DNA of 33,563 nucleotides, from IMG/VR virus record IMGVR_UViG_3300030104_003193, positions 1 to 33,563 of that record. One strand, 5' to 3'. Shown in pieces: positions 23,944 through 31,259 of the stretch. The notes under the pieces are model-generated. The model had not been told where the DNA came from, ran no database searches, and was given only the letters and a program-made list of their open reading frames with translations. Every line of letters starts with the position of its first letter. Position 1 is the first letter of the stretch. The stretch comes from a virus. A program made the position numbers and the translations under genes.

Positions 23944-24219
23944 TTATTTTTGTGATTCGTACCATTTTGTTAGTATTGCAAGCTCATTCTTTTTGAGTGT
24001 CTGAATGACATACTCGTATCCTTTAAAACCATGTTCTATCAGTTCGATACTATCCTTTTTAAATAGTACTGATCTATGATCAAATGATAAAGTAACAGTA
24101 CCATTGACCCATATATTTTTAAACTGATCAAGAGTCCCGAAGACTTTTGTGTATCCTTCTTTTGTTATTGTATCTCTGAGGTGTCTCTCTATTGTGTGTA
24201 AGTTTGCTGTATTAATCAT
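23944..24219 (-). CDS. Small hypothetical early protein, 91 aa
   Basis: Not recognised. The sequence has a helix at the start (TANLHTIERHLRDTITKEG), then strands (VTLSFDHRSVLFKKDSI) and a C-terminal helix rich in Lys and Glu (LKKNELAILTKWYESQK). It is of mixed alpha/beta type. The start overlaps the preceding gene's end by 8 nt. The ribosome site is weak (GGAA), which fits translational coupling. It is the third gene of the early block after the leftward promoter. No membrane segment or known motif was seen. Confidence 0.65.
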   Translation of the reverse strand: MINTANLHTIERHLRDTITKEGYTKVFGTLDQFKNIWVNGTVTLSFDHRSVLFKKDSIELIEHGFKGYEYVIQTLKKNELAILTKWYESQK

Positions 24220-24469
24220 TGTAGTATTCCGTTTTTTGTGTTGTTAGTTTGATCCCTTCAGGTAATAGACACCCGTTAAAAATGGATATCAGTTCGAAGG
24301 ATATATCATTATCCTTCATAACAAGATCAAGCGATGAGTTAATTATATCTATCTGATAAGGGTTTAGATCATTTTTCAATAGATTCATGAGAGTTTCAAA
24401 AACTTTTTCCTCCTCCACTATATGTATCGTTGTAATGTCTTTGTTTGTATAGATAAGTAGTTTTTTCAT
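24212..24469 (-). CDS. Small hypothetical early protein, 85 aa
   Basis: Not recognised. Begins with a strand (KKLLIYTNKDITTIHIVEE), then helices (FETLMNLLKNDLNPYQIDI; SSLDLVMKDNDISFELISI). The start has AAGGAT 6 nt upstream and the same CACACAC-to-AAGGATAGAA leader as the gene before it. It overlaps the following gene by 8 nt. It is acidic and mixed alpha/beta, as is common for early phage proteins that bind and redirect host factors. There is no motif that reveals the role. Confidence 0.65.
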   Translation of the reverse strand: MKKLLIYTNKDITTIHIVEEEKVFETLMNLLKNDLNPYQIDIINSSLDLVMKDNDISFELISIFNGCLLPEGIKLTTQKTEYYND

Positions 24470-24473
24470 TGTT

Positions 24474-24734
24474 CTATCCTTCTTTTGTTGTGTGTGTTCT
24501 AAAATCTTCGATGATTTGGTTAACCAAATCCATATCTAAATACCAAAAAGTCTTATTAGGTATTTTTTTGTTTAAGATAGATGCTAGATCATGAGCCTCT
24601 TTTTGTGTTAATCCTATTTGGTCTTCTACCCAATCATAATCATATCCATCATCAAAGAAAACTCCTCCGTAGTTTTTCCATGATTCGTTTCCTTCTTCAT
24701 CTACAAATGGAGATGCTTTAAAATAACCTTTCAT
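24474..24734 (-). CDS. First gene of the early block: acidic hypothetical protein, 86 aa
   Basis: The first leftward gene after the promoter. It is an acidic protein with many Asp, Glu and aromatic residues (GGVFFDDGYDYDWVEDQIGL) and a C-terminal helix (DLVNQIIEDFRTHTTKEG). It is not recognised. High acidity, small size and first position suggest a host-takeover or DNA-mimic type function, but that is inference only. The leader (AAGGATAGAAAAA before the ATG, CACACACACA further upstream) is nearly the same as that of the next gene. The stop lies 4 nt before the next ATG. Confidence 0.65.
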   Translation of the reverse strand: MKGYFKASPFVDEEGNESWKNYGGVFFDDGYDYDWVEDQIGLTQKEAHDLASILNKKIPNKTFWYLDMDLVNQIIEDFRTHTTKEG

Positions 24735-24790
24735 TTTTCTATCCTTCTTTTGTGGTGTGTGTGTGAGAGATAAAAAAACCTCTCCCTACT

Positions 24791-24819
24791 ACTGTAAATC
24801 ATTTTGATATACACGTCAA
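24791..24819 (-). promoter_or_regulatory. Leftward sigma70-type early promoter
   Basis: On the minus strand TTGACG (positions 24819-24814) and TACAGT (24796-24791) are separated by exactly 17 bp. The -35 box matches 5/6 and the -10 box 4/6 of the consensus. The start of transcription would be about 50 nt before the first early gene. A second possible box, TATACT, lies just upstream of it (about 24822-24827) with TTGAGT 19 bp further upstream. Confidence 0.6.
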
Positions 24820-25150
24820 GAGTATAAATAAAAATATACTTGTTCACTCAAAATATTTTTGTTCACTGATCTATACAGATTCTTTTGTTTTTGTGGTGTT
24901 ACACACGGTTTTACTGTTCGGGCCGTGAACAGTTTGCGAACAGCGAAAACATAGTTAGATACTACATTATCGTTTTTTTACTCTTTTACTGTTCAAGTAC
25001 TATCTAATAAAGATTATCCTCAAATCGATACATTACGGACTAGTGCAGGGATTTGACTCTATATGTTCTCGAGTCTTTTGAACACTTGAACACCAACTTG
25101 AACACGAGTATCATTATCTTCTTATCAGTAGGTTTTGCATGAGCTATTAT

Positions 25151-25516
25151 CTACTGACTCGAAGGTTTTACATTTAGGTCGCTTGAGCTATTTATTTACT
25201 CGCAAGTATATTACAGCGTGCCGTTAGTTAACACTGTTCAGTATGCAGGAAGGTAGCTAAGAGCTAAGTGAACACTGTTCGGAAAATGCTCCTTCTCCAT
25301 TACTAGCAGACACTATTCTACTAGTGAGTAGATTATCGCCCCCTTCGACGATGAGCCACTTATCTACTGACGAGTAGGTTACACACATCTGTTATCTACC
25401 GACGAGTAGGTTAATGACTCACTTATCTACTGGTGAGTAGGTTTGAGCCAGTTTATCTACTGACGAGTAGATTATTGCCCCCTAAGACGATGAGCCACTT
25501 ATCTACTGGTGAGTAG
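25151..25516. repeat. Array of CTACT-N4-AGTAG interrupted palindromes (iteron-like)
   Basis: Six clear copies of the 14-bp element CTACT-N4-AGTAG start at 25318, 25364, 25396 (CTACC variant), 25427, 25457 and 25503. Loops are AGTG, GACG, GACG, GGTG, GACG and GGTG. Start-to-start spacings are 46, 32, 31, 30 and 46 bp. Degenerate copies at 25151 and 25196 (45 bp apart) extend the array left. Most copies sit in TTAT(element)GTTA context. A 64-bp block (25318-25381 and 25457-25520), including a GCCCCCT...GACGATGAGCCACTTAT spacer, is duplicated with about 8 mismatches. Confidence 0.85.
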
Positions 25517-25552
25517 GTTATCGAACACTGTTCGGAGTACTGAACACTGTTC
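25229..25552. promoter_or_regulatory. GAACACTGTTC palindromic operator sites
   Basis: Perfect 11-bp palindromes GAACACTGTTC lie at 25270-25280, 25523-25533 and 25542-25552, the last two 19 bp apart. A variant TAACACTGTTC is at 25229-25239. Half sites in both orientations occur at 24914, 24927, 24938 and 24988. They are likely sites for a dimeric HTH or ribbon-helix-helix regulator of this phage. Confidence 0.7.
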
Positions 25553-25755
25553 GGTAGGGGTACCCCCCCAAACTCTTGACATGCCTATACTTGGGGAGAC
25601 ACAAAAATATCTGGGTGACTTTTTAAGGTTTTGATTGTTTTAGGGCATTGTGGACATGTTTTTGTTATACTATTTTTGCAGATGCTTTTTGGGTGGTATA
25701 TTTATTTAGTATAAACACGCATGGAGGTACTGTGTACGCAGATTATGGAGCAGGA

Positions 25756-26184
25756 ATGGAAGATCAAAAAGGAACGACACCTACAAAAATACAGACTTTT
25801 ATAGTCAGAATGAATCCAGTAGCAAAGGGTAGGCCGAGATTTACAAAGGTAGGAAGAGCTTATACTCCGAAAAAGACGAAGGAGGCAACAGATGTGATAG
25901 CAAAGAAGATAGAGGAGACACGTGGAGAGCAGATTGGTAAGGGTGTTCCGGTTGCTATATATTGTAAGTTTATGTGTAAGCGTCCTGCTCGTTTGGGTAA
26001 AGGTGACAAGGTGTTGAAGACAACCAAGCCGGATGTAGATAACTATTTGAAGTTGGTAATGGATGCTTGTAATCAGGCTCAGGTTTGGGAAGATGACAGT
26101 CAGGTGGTTGAAGTTCTTGCGCAGAAATGGTATTGTGCAGATTATCAGGAGCCAGAGATACAGATACAGATTAGTAGGATATGA
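25756..26184 (+). CDS. rusA: RusA-type Holliday junction resolvase, 142 aa
   Basis: RusA cuts Holliday junctions, and phage versions process branched DNA before packaging or replace host RuvC. Visible features are a basic N-terminal stretch with NPVAKGRPRFT and GRAYTPKKTKEA, then TKPDVDNYLKLVMDAC (D93, D95 and D103) and WEDDSQV (D113/D114), the acidic set that coordinates metal in RusA. The 142-residue length is close to family members (about 120). The start at 25756 has GGAG 5 nt upstream. An in-frame ATG at 25648 lies in the control region and would add a hydrophobic leader unlike RusA, so it was rejected. It is the first gene of the late block, directly before the terminase, as in many phages. 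Confidence 0.82.
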   Translation: MEDQKGTTPTKIQTFIVRMNPVAKGRPRFTKVGRAYTPKKTKEATDVIAKKIEETRGEQIGKGVPVAIYCKFMCKRPARLGKGDKVLKTTKPDVDNYLKLVMDACNQAQVWEDDSQVVEVLAQKWYCADYQEPEIQIQISRI

Positions 26185-26185
26185 T

Positions 26186-26563
26186 ATGAAGATTACACAG
26201 AAGCATAAGAAGGCTGCGTTGTTATGTGCGCAGGGTTATTTGAGTTTAAAGCAGATAGCGAATGAGGTGGGTGTAGCTCGTCAGACGTTGGTGCAGTGGA
26301 AGACCAAGGCAGATTTTAAAGCATTGATAATCGGGTATAATGAGCCTTTGTTTGATACTGAGGTTCGAGAGCGCAATCTTTTAGATCAGGCATATAAGAC
26401 ATTGCAGATAGTAATGGAGAATGGTCAGAATGATGGTGCGAAGGTAAATGCTGCTAAGTATGTGATTGACACGTTTCGTAATAAAAAGGGAGTCAAGGGT
26501 AAGTTTACGAATGCGAATGATGGTGAGATGAAGAACATCTTAAAGCTGGTAGAGGATAAATGA
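26186..26563 (+). CDS. Terminase small subunit-like protein, 125 aa
   Basis: A helix-turn-helix near the N-terminus (LSLKQIANEVGVARQTLVQW) followed by long helices (LLDQAYKTLQIVME, VNAAKYVIDTF) fits the small terminase, which recognises the phage DNA and loads the large subunit. Gene position between the resolvase and the large terminase supports this. Start is ATG 26186, one base after the resolvase stop. The stop overlaps the large subunit start by 4 nt (ATGA). A specific packaging site was not identified. Confidence 0.75.
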   Translation: MKITQKHKKAALLCAQGYLSLKQIANEVGVARQTLVQWKTKADFKALIIGYNEPLFDTEVRERNLLDQAYKTLQIVMENGQNDGAKVNAAKYVIDTFRNKKGVKGKFTNANDGEMKNILKLVEDK

Positions 26564-28104
26564 GCGTACCATATATATCGTACAAGATTCCTAGAAGGCA
26601 TCGTAAGGATTTGCAGGAGGTGTTGGCTGACCCGATAAAGTTCTTCCGGTTGTTGCGTGTGCAAGACAAGTATAGTGGTGCGTACAAGCAGTTTGACTTG
26701 TATCCAGAACAGGAACAGTTATTGAAGCAGATATGTTGCAGTAAGAAGATTATTGTGGTGAAGCCGAGACAGATTGGTGTGAGTACTCTTTTGAGGGCGT
26801 ATGCATTTTGGAAAGTATATACCAGTAAGAATCCGATTAAGTATGGTGTATTGAGTTTTCATGATCGATCTGCAAAGCATTTGCGGAAGATGGACAACAA
26901 CTTTTTGGCAGGATTGCCTGAGATGTTGAAGCGTCATTGTTCGATAGACAATACAACGGACTTGATATTTGATGATACGCAAGCGGGCCTGTCTTCGTAT
27001 ACTGCTAGATCTAGTGGAGGAACAAGATCATTTACACTGAATGCAGCACACTTGAGTGAGTTTGCTTTCTACCCAGATCAGGAAGAGGTATTGGCACAGG
27101 TTGTTGCGACAGTAGGTAAGGGGCAGATTGTGATAGAGTCTACTCCTAATACAGTGGGTGATATATTTCACAAGTTGTGCAAAGAGGCTCCTGACAATGG
27201 ATGGACGCTTGTAACTTTTTGGTGGTGGCAACATCAGAACTACCGGACTCCTGCACCAACAGATATGATATACACAGAAGAGGAAGAGAAGCTCATAAAC
27301 TTGTATGGATTGGATGAAGATCAGATACAATGGCGTAGAGATCAGGTTGCTACGATTGGCATTGACAAGTTTAAGCGTGAGTATCCTGGTTCTATTGATG
27401 ATGCATTCTCATTTGGTAGTTCTGCCTATTTTGATCCAGATGCGTTGGACCGAATCGAGCCTATTATTTTTGATGGTAATGAGCGAGTGTATGAAAAGAA
27501 GGTGTACAGTGATGATGTTTATGCAGTTGGAGTGGATGTTGCAGGTGGCGTTGGTGGTGATTATAGCTGCATTTGTGTTGTGTCTTGTTCTAGCCGTGAG
27601 GTAGTGTATCAGTATAGATGTAATACAATCTCTCCTGTAGAGTTCTCCGAGAAGATAATGCACATTGCTCAGAAGTATAATGAAGCAATGGTGTTGTGTG
27701 AGTCAAACAATCATGGACATGTAGTGATACAGAAGTTGATTGACTATGATTATCACAATCTTTGGTATAGTGCAGAGGGTAAGCATTGGGTTACTTCATC
27801 CAAAAGTAAGATTGAGGCATATGAGATTTTGCGTGAGATGATATCAGCAGACATGTTATCAAGGTTGGATATGACTACATTGATGGAGCTTCGCAGTATG
27901 ACTATATATAAGGTTGCACCAGAGGCTCCCAATGGATTGCATGATGACTTGGCAGACTCAATGGCATTGGCCTACAGGTGTGCAAGAGATATACCAAGTT
28001 ATATGGTTCGCAATGCAAAGCAGGGATTAATGGATAGAATGATTAGCAATCGACGAGCAAAACGTATAAGATTGATGCGATTACCTTATAGGAGTGCGCA
28101 ATGA
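26560..28104 (+). CDS. terL: Terminase large subunit, 514 aa
   Basis: The DNA packaging motor. ATPase: Walker A VVKPRQIGVSTLL (66-78; the common form is 'K.RQ.G.ST'), Walker B LNAAHLSEFAF (160-170, catalytic E167), coupling motif ESTPN (193-197). Nuclease: GVDVAGGVGGDYS (D326), ESNNHG (E381) and HDDLADSMALA (D462/D463), the RNase H-like metal set. The length fits the family. It couples to the small subunit by ATGA overlap and to the portal by another. The full motor and nuclease indicate it makes its own cuts, but from sequence alone I cannot say if it packages by headful or at a fixed site. Confidence 0.93.
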   Translation: MSVPYISYKIPRRHRKDLQEVLADPIKFFRLLRVQDKYSGAYKQFDLYPEQEQLLKQICCSKKIIVVKPRQIGVSTLLRAYAFWKVYTSKNPIKYGVLSFHDRSAKHLRKMDNNFLAGLPEMLKRHCSIDNTTDLIFDDTQAGLSSYTARSSGGTRSFTLNAAHLSEFAFYPDQEEVLAQVVATVGKGQIVIESTPNTVGDIFHKLCKEAPDNGWTLVTFWWWQHQNYRTPAPTDMIYTEEEEKLINLYGLDEDQIQWRRDQVATIGIDKFKREYPGSIDDAFSFGSSAYFDPDALDRIEPIIFDGNERVYEKKVYSDDVYAVGVDVAGGVGGDYSCICVVSCSSREVVYQYRCNTISPVEFSEKIMHIAQKYNEAMVLCESNNHGHVVIQKLIDYDYHNLWYSAEGKHWVTSSKSKIEAYEILREMISADMLSRLDMTTLMELRSMTIYKVAPEAPNGLHDDLADSMALAYRCARDIPSYMVRNAKQGLMDRMISNRRAKRIRLMRLPYRSAQ

Positions 28105-29783
28105 AAGCAAAGATTGCTGAGGCATTATTTAGTAAACATGAAGCATATTGGGATGACCAAAAGGCAGAGCTCAGGAAACTTCGTGCTGCGTATATGACTA
28201 GGTATTGGGACAAGGACTACGCGCCTGATCAGATTTTGATTGAAACAACACGTGCGTATGAATATATTGAAGGTTATATAGCCTCGTTGTATGCTCGCAA
28301 TCCTTCTGTGATTGTCAAGGGTGATGTACGAGGAAGAGGGGATTCACAGAAAGTTCAAGCCCTATCCAATGCGTTCCTTGATAAGATACGAACACAGATA
28401 GAGGATGTGTCACGACTTGCTTTGATATACCCATGTGCTTTTTTAAAACTGTATGCGACACAGCATCCAGATCCATTTAAACGTGTGGGTGTGTCAGCGG
28501 TTGCAGCATGGGACGTGATTGTAGATACAGATGCACCAAGTTGGTCCGAGCAAAAGTATGTTGGCCACAGATACCATATGACATTACAGGATGCCAAGGC
28601 CAAGTATGGGAACAAGAAGTATGCAGCACATCAGCTGATTCGATTCCTAGATTATGATAATAGTCATGACAACTCATCGTATGCAGTAAACTTGTCAGCA
28701 TTGAATGATAGTGGTCAAGAACCAGATAATCCATTTGAGTATGTTCAGGTTGTAGAGTTTTATGATTTGGAGAACAACAAGATGTATGTGTGGAGTCCAG
28801 ATTACGCGAATGGTGATAAGTGGTTGTATGATGGTGTGGAGATTGAGATTGGTGATGGTGAGAATACAGAGGTACAAAAGTATGATCAGATACCATTTAC
28901 TGACGCGGCTAATAATCCTTTGGCTCCTTTGGTTCCTTTATTCTTCTCTCGTCAGCCTGATGTTCCTATGCGTGGTTATTCAGCACTTCGCAGAGTCTAC
29001 TCACAGGTAGAAGAGACAAACATTATTCGTACATATCAATCTACAATGGTGCGTAGAGCAGCACGACAATGGATTGTAAAGAAGGGTGTGTTTACCGATG
29101 AGGATATGGCAAAGCTAGCATTGGGTGCAGATGGTGAATACATTGAGGCAGAGCTCAGTCCAAGTCAGAATCTTAGTGGCTCGATACAGGCAGTCCCCCA
29201 TACAGGTGTTCCTCCAGAGTTAGAAGCATACATACGTCAGGTCAATGATGATTTCCAACGTGGTTCTATCATGGCTCCCTTTACAAGAGGTGAAGCCACA
29301 CGTGCTACGGCAACAGAGATTACAGCGTTGGCATCATACAGTTCAAGTGAGATTGGACGCTTGGCTCGAGAGCGTGATGCAATGATTGAGTATGCAGCAT
29401 CTGTGTATGTCAGTATGATGAAGATCTTTTTGGAAGATGATCCTGACGTGATTGTCATAAATGGGAAGACACAGGTTGTACGAGCAGATGATTTAGATGG
29501 AGATTTTAGCTTTTACGCTTTAGATGCAGGAGCGACACCAGTATCAGAGGCCGTGAAAAAGCAAGACTTTCTGAATGCAATCGGTACTTTAATAGAGTTG
29601 GGTGTTCCACAACAAAAAGTTTTACAAGAACTCGTACGGAGACTGGACCTTCCAGAGGATTTTTTGGAGACTCAAGTTGAAGGAATACAAGATTTAGCAC
29701 AAACACAACAACAACCTTCCCCTACTGCAACGATAGAACAAGGAGTCCCCGGATCTCCTGAGCAAGTTGCACAACTATTATAG
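28101..29783 (+). CDS. Portal protein, 560 aa
   Basis: The portal forms the ring at one capsid vertex through which DNA enters and leaves. Length, position straight after TerL, and general features support this: a helical N-terminus with RAYEYIEGYIASLYARNPSV, a 'stem' region (MVRRAARQWIVKK) and a central RATATEITALASYSSSEIG stretch, which resembles the portal motif 'ATATE(I/V)..' in podovirus and related families. The C-terminal 50 residues are Gln- and Pro-rich and probably disordered. Start overlaps the TerL stop (ATGA), and the downstream gene begins 10 nt after its stop with a TATAGGAGTATAAC leader. Confidence 0.85.
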   Translation: MKAKIAEALFSKHEAYWDDQKAELRKLRAAYMTRYWDKDYAPDQILIETTRAYEYIEGYIASLYARNPSVIVKGDVRGRGDSQKVQALSNAFLDKIRTQIEDVSRLALIYPCAFLKLYATQHPDPFKRVGVSAVAAWDVIVDTDAPSWSEQKYVGHRYHMTLQDAKAKYGNKKYAAHQLIRFLDYDNSHDNSSYAVNLSALNDSGQEPDNPFEYVQVVEFYDLENNKMYVWSPDYANGDKWLYDGVEIEIGDGENTEVQKYDQIPFTDAANNPLAPLVPLFFSRQPDVPMRGYSALRRVYSQVEETNIIRTYQSTMVRRAARQWIVKKGVFTDEDMAKLALGADGEYIEAELSPSQNLSGSIQAVPHTGVPPELEAYIRQVNDDFQRGSIMAPFTRGEATRATATEITALASYSSSEIGRLARERDAMIEYAASVYVSMMKIFLEDDPDVIVINGKTQVVRADDLDGDFSFYALDAGATPVSEAVKKQDFLNAIGTLIELGVPQQKVLQELVRRLDLPEDFLETQVEGIQDLAQTQQQPSPTATIEQGVPGSPEQVAQLL

Positions 29784-29792
29784 GAGTATAAC

Positions 29793-30278
29793 ATGTCAAT
29801 ACCACAAGAAATGCTAATGCAAGCAGAAGAGATCGGAGCAGGAATGGATGCTGCCGAACAACAAGGAATGGAAATCATGACCCCACAAGGCCAGTATTCA
29901 GCACGTGCGCTTAATGCTGTTGTAGATGTAATCAATGAGATTATGCCTATGTTTGGTGAAATGAATCCCATGCCACAGTACACAGAAGATATGACAATGA
30001 TGCCACAGGAACTAATGAATGCGCTTATGGCAATCATGACTGTAGCAGAGCAAGCAGGTGTTCCTGTAGAGATGGAGCTCAGTGCGATTGTATCTGACAA
30101 TGATTTGGCTAAACTTGCAGCATTGATTAAACGATTGGTAAAAGATCAAACTTTAAAAGACTTTCTGACACAAGGTGAAACAGAAGAAGTTACAGAAGAA
30201 GTTACTATGGAATCTGCCCCTGCGCCCGAGGGTGGTATGGAAGTATCGGACGAAGAACTATTTGCCCAGAGAGTATAA
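29793..30278 (+). CDS. Met-rich hypothetical protein between portal and scaffold, 161 aa
   Basis: The first half is unusually rich in Met, Gln and Glu (QQGMEIMTPQGQYSARAL; EIMPMFGEMNPMP), the middle is helical (MNALMAIMTVAEQAG) and the tail is acidic (GETEEVTEEVTMESAPA). Not recognised by me as a named family. Similar Met-rich acidic proteins sit between portal and scaffold in several podoviruses and may help assembly or be a minor head protein. Start leader TATAGGAGTATAAC is strong. The last base of the stop is the first base of the scaffold start (TAATG). Confidence 0.65.
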   Translation: MSIPQEMLMQAEEIGAGMDAAEQQGMEIMTPQGQYSARALNAVVDVINEIMPMFGEMNPMPQYTEDMTMMPQELMNALMAIMTVAEQAGVPVEMELSAIVSDNDLAKLAALIKRLVKDQTLKDFLTQGETEEVTEEVTMESAPAPEGGMEVSDEELFAQRV

Positions 30279-31141
30279 TGTCAGAAGAGAACAACGATAA
30301 TACAGCAAACCTTGAAACTGTGACTCCTACGGAGGACACTCCCGCAGTCTCCGAACAACCAGAAGTCACATCAAATGATCGACCATCTATTGATAACTAC
30401 AAGGATGATTATGACAAACGAGTAGAAAATCTTCTTGCTCGTCATGAAGCAGAGAAGCGTGGTGAACCTGCTCCAGAACCAGAAGGACTTCGCGAAGGAG
30501 AATCTTGGGACAAGTTGTTTGACCAAGCAGATGACCAAAGCCAAAGAGCAATGCAACAACTTCGTGCAGACTATACACGTAAGACGCAAGAGTTAGCAGC
30601 AGAACGCAAAGAACTTCAAGAGCAAGCTCAGAATCTTCAAGCAATGAAGATGAGTTTAGAAGATAATGCTGCATACAAAGCGATTCAAGAAGCGGCCAAA
30701 CAAGATACTGGTGATTTTGATCCATATGATACAGCATCATTTGAACGATATGTGAATAAGATTGTGGCTGAACGTTTGCAATCTGTGTTGCAGCCTATGG
30801 CAGAGCAACAGATGAAAGCAAGTGCGCAAACCAAGGTACAGTCTTTTATGAACAATCATCCAGATTTACAAACAGATGAAGCATTGAAAACAGAGGTACG
30901 TCAAACATTGCTTGACAATGAATCTTTGTCACTACAAGATGCGTACTGGATTGTAAAAGGAAGAAGAAGTCATAGTGTATCTGAGCGAAAACAGATACAA
31001 GCACTTGCGTTTAAGAACGCTGCAAAGGCAAGTGGACTCAAAGTAGGAGTAGGTCAGAACAAGGGTGCAACAGTACCCAAAGGTGCTACAAAAATGAGAG
31101 CTGCTGACTTGTACCAACATTTACTTAAACAACAGAAATAA
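30278..31141 (+). CDS. Capsid scaffolding protein, 287 aa
   Basis: Scaffolding proteins guide capsid assembly and leave the head before DNA enters. This product has the hallmarks: an acidic, Asn/Thr/Pro-rich disordered N-terminus (about 1-90), a long charged helical coiled coil (residues about 90-130, RADYTRKTQELAAERKELQ), and a basic C-terminal part (AKASGLKVGVGQNKG), which may be the coat-binding end. It sits just before the major capsid gene as in T7 and P22. No protease motif is seen. Confidence 0.8.
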   Translation: MSEENNDNTANLETVTPTEDTPAVSEQPEVTSNDRPSIDNYKDDYDKRVENLLARHEAEKRGEPAPEPEGLREGESWDKLFDQADDQSQRAMQQLRADYTRKTQELAAERKELQEQAQNLQAMKMSLEDNAAYKAIQEAAKQDTGDFDPYDTASFERYVNKIVAERLQSVLQPMAEQQMKASAQTKVQSFMNNHPDLQTDEALKTEVRQTLLDNESLSLQDAYWIVKGRRSHSVSERKQIQALAFKNAAKASGLKVGVGQNKGATVPKGATKMRAADLYQHLLKQQK

Positions 31142-31143
31142 AT

Positions 31144-31245
31144 ATGTTATACAATAATCATGTCGCATTGTGGATTCCCCTGAAAACAGGACACGTTGAA
31201 ACAACTCCCCCACGAGGATACGAGGCGATAGATACAAACCTTTAG
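31144..31245 (+). CDS. Possible 33-residue ORF between scaffold and capsid genes
   Basis: ATG at 31144, 2 nt after the scaffold stop, to TAG 31243-31245. The peptide (start MLYNNHVALWIPLKTG, then HVETTPPRGYEAIDTNL) is not low-complexity and looks protein-like, but has only a weak ribosome site. It fills most of a 118-nt gap that otherwise serves as the capsid leader. It might be a small structural or regulatory peptide, or a chance ORF. Confidence 0.35.
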   Translation: MLYNNHVALWIPLKTGHVETTPPRGYEAIDTNL

Positions 31246-31259
31246 CGTAGGAGCCTATC

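Larger units (their letters stand above)
24735..25755. other. Intergenic control region: candidate replication origin and operators
   Basis: About 1 kb without a convincing gene, between the divergent early and late blocks. It is AT-rich in its left half. It holds the leftward promoter, TGTTC/GAACA half sites (24840-25105), three TTGAACAC direct repeats (25078, 25086, 25098), an array of 14-bp interrupted palindromes (25151-25516), four 11-bp palindromes (25229-25552) and a GGGGTACCCC palindrome (25557-25566). Right of that, a TTGACA box (25576-25581) has no -10 partner at normal spacing, and TATACT boxes occur at 25586 and 25666. The combination of repeated binding sites, AT-rich DNA and divergent transcription is what is expected for an origin with phage regulators, but this is inference. 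Confidence 0.65.

Noticed and set aside
23520-23996. 158-codon plus-strand ORF with hydrophobic stretches
   Set aside because: It is antisense to the Cys-rich gene, which has conserved motifs, and it lacks a ribosome site.
25318-25516. Possible CRISPR array
   Set aside because: Repeats are only 14 bp interrupted palindromes, the spacers are of 16-32 bp and partly repeated themselves, and there are no cas genes.
25561-25610. Rightward sigma70 promoter with TTGACA at 25576
   Set aside because: No acceptable -10 box at 16-18 bp. The nearby TATACT is only 4 bp away, so I only mention the boxes in the control region entry.
25648-25755. Upstream extension of the RusA ORF to ATG 25648
   Set aside because: It lies in the control region, adds a hydrophobic segment unlike RusA, and the ATG at 25756 has its own GGAG site.
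29672-30100. 142-codon minus-strand ORF
   Set aside because: Antisense to the portal end and Met-rich gene. It is Ile/Ser/Cys-rich low-complexity sequence as expected of a shadow.
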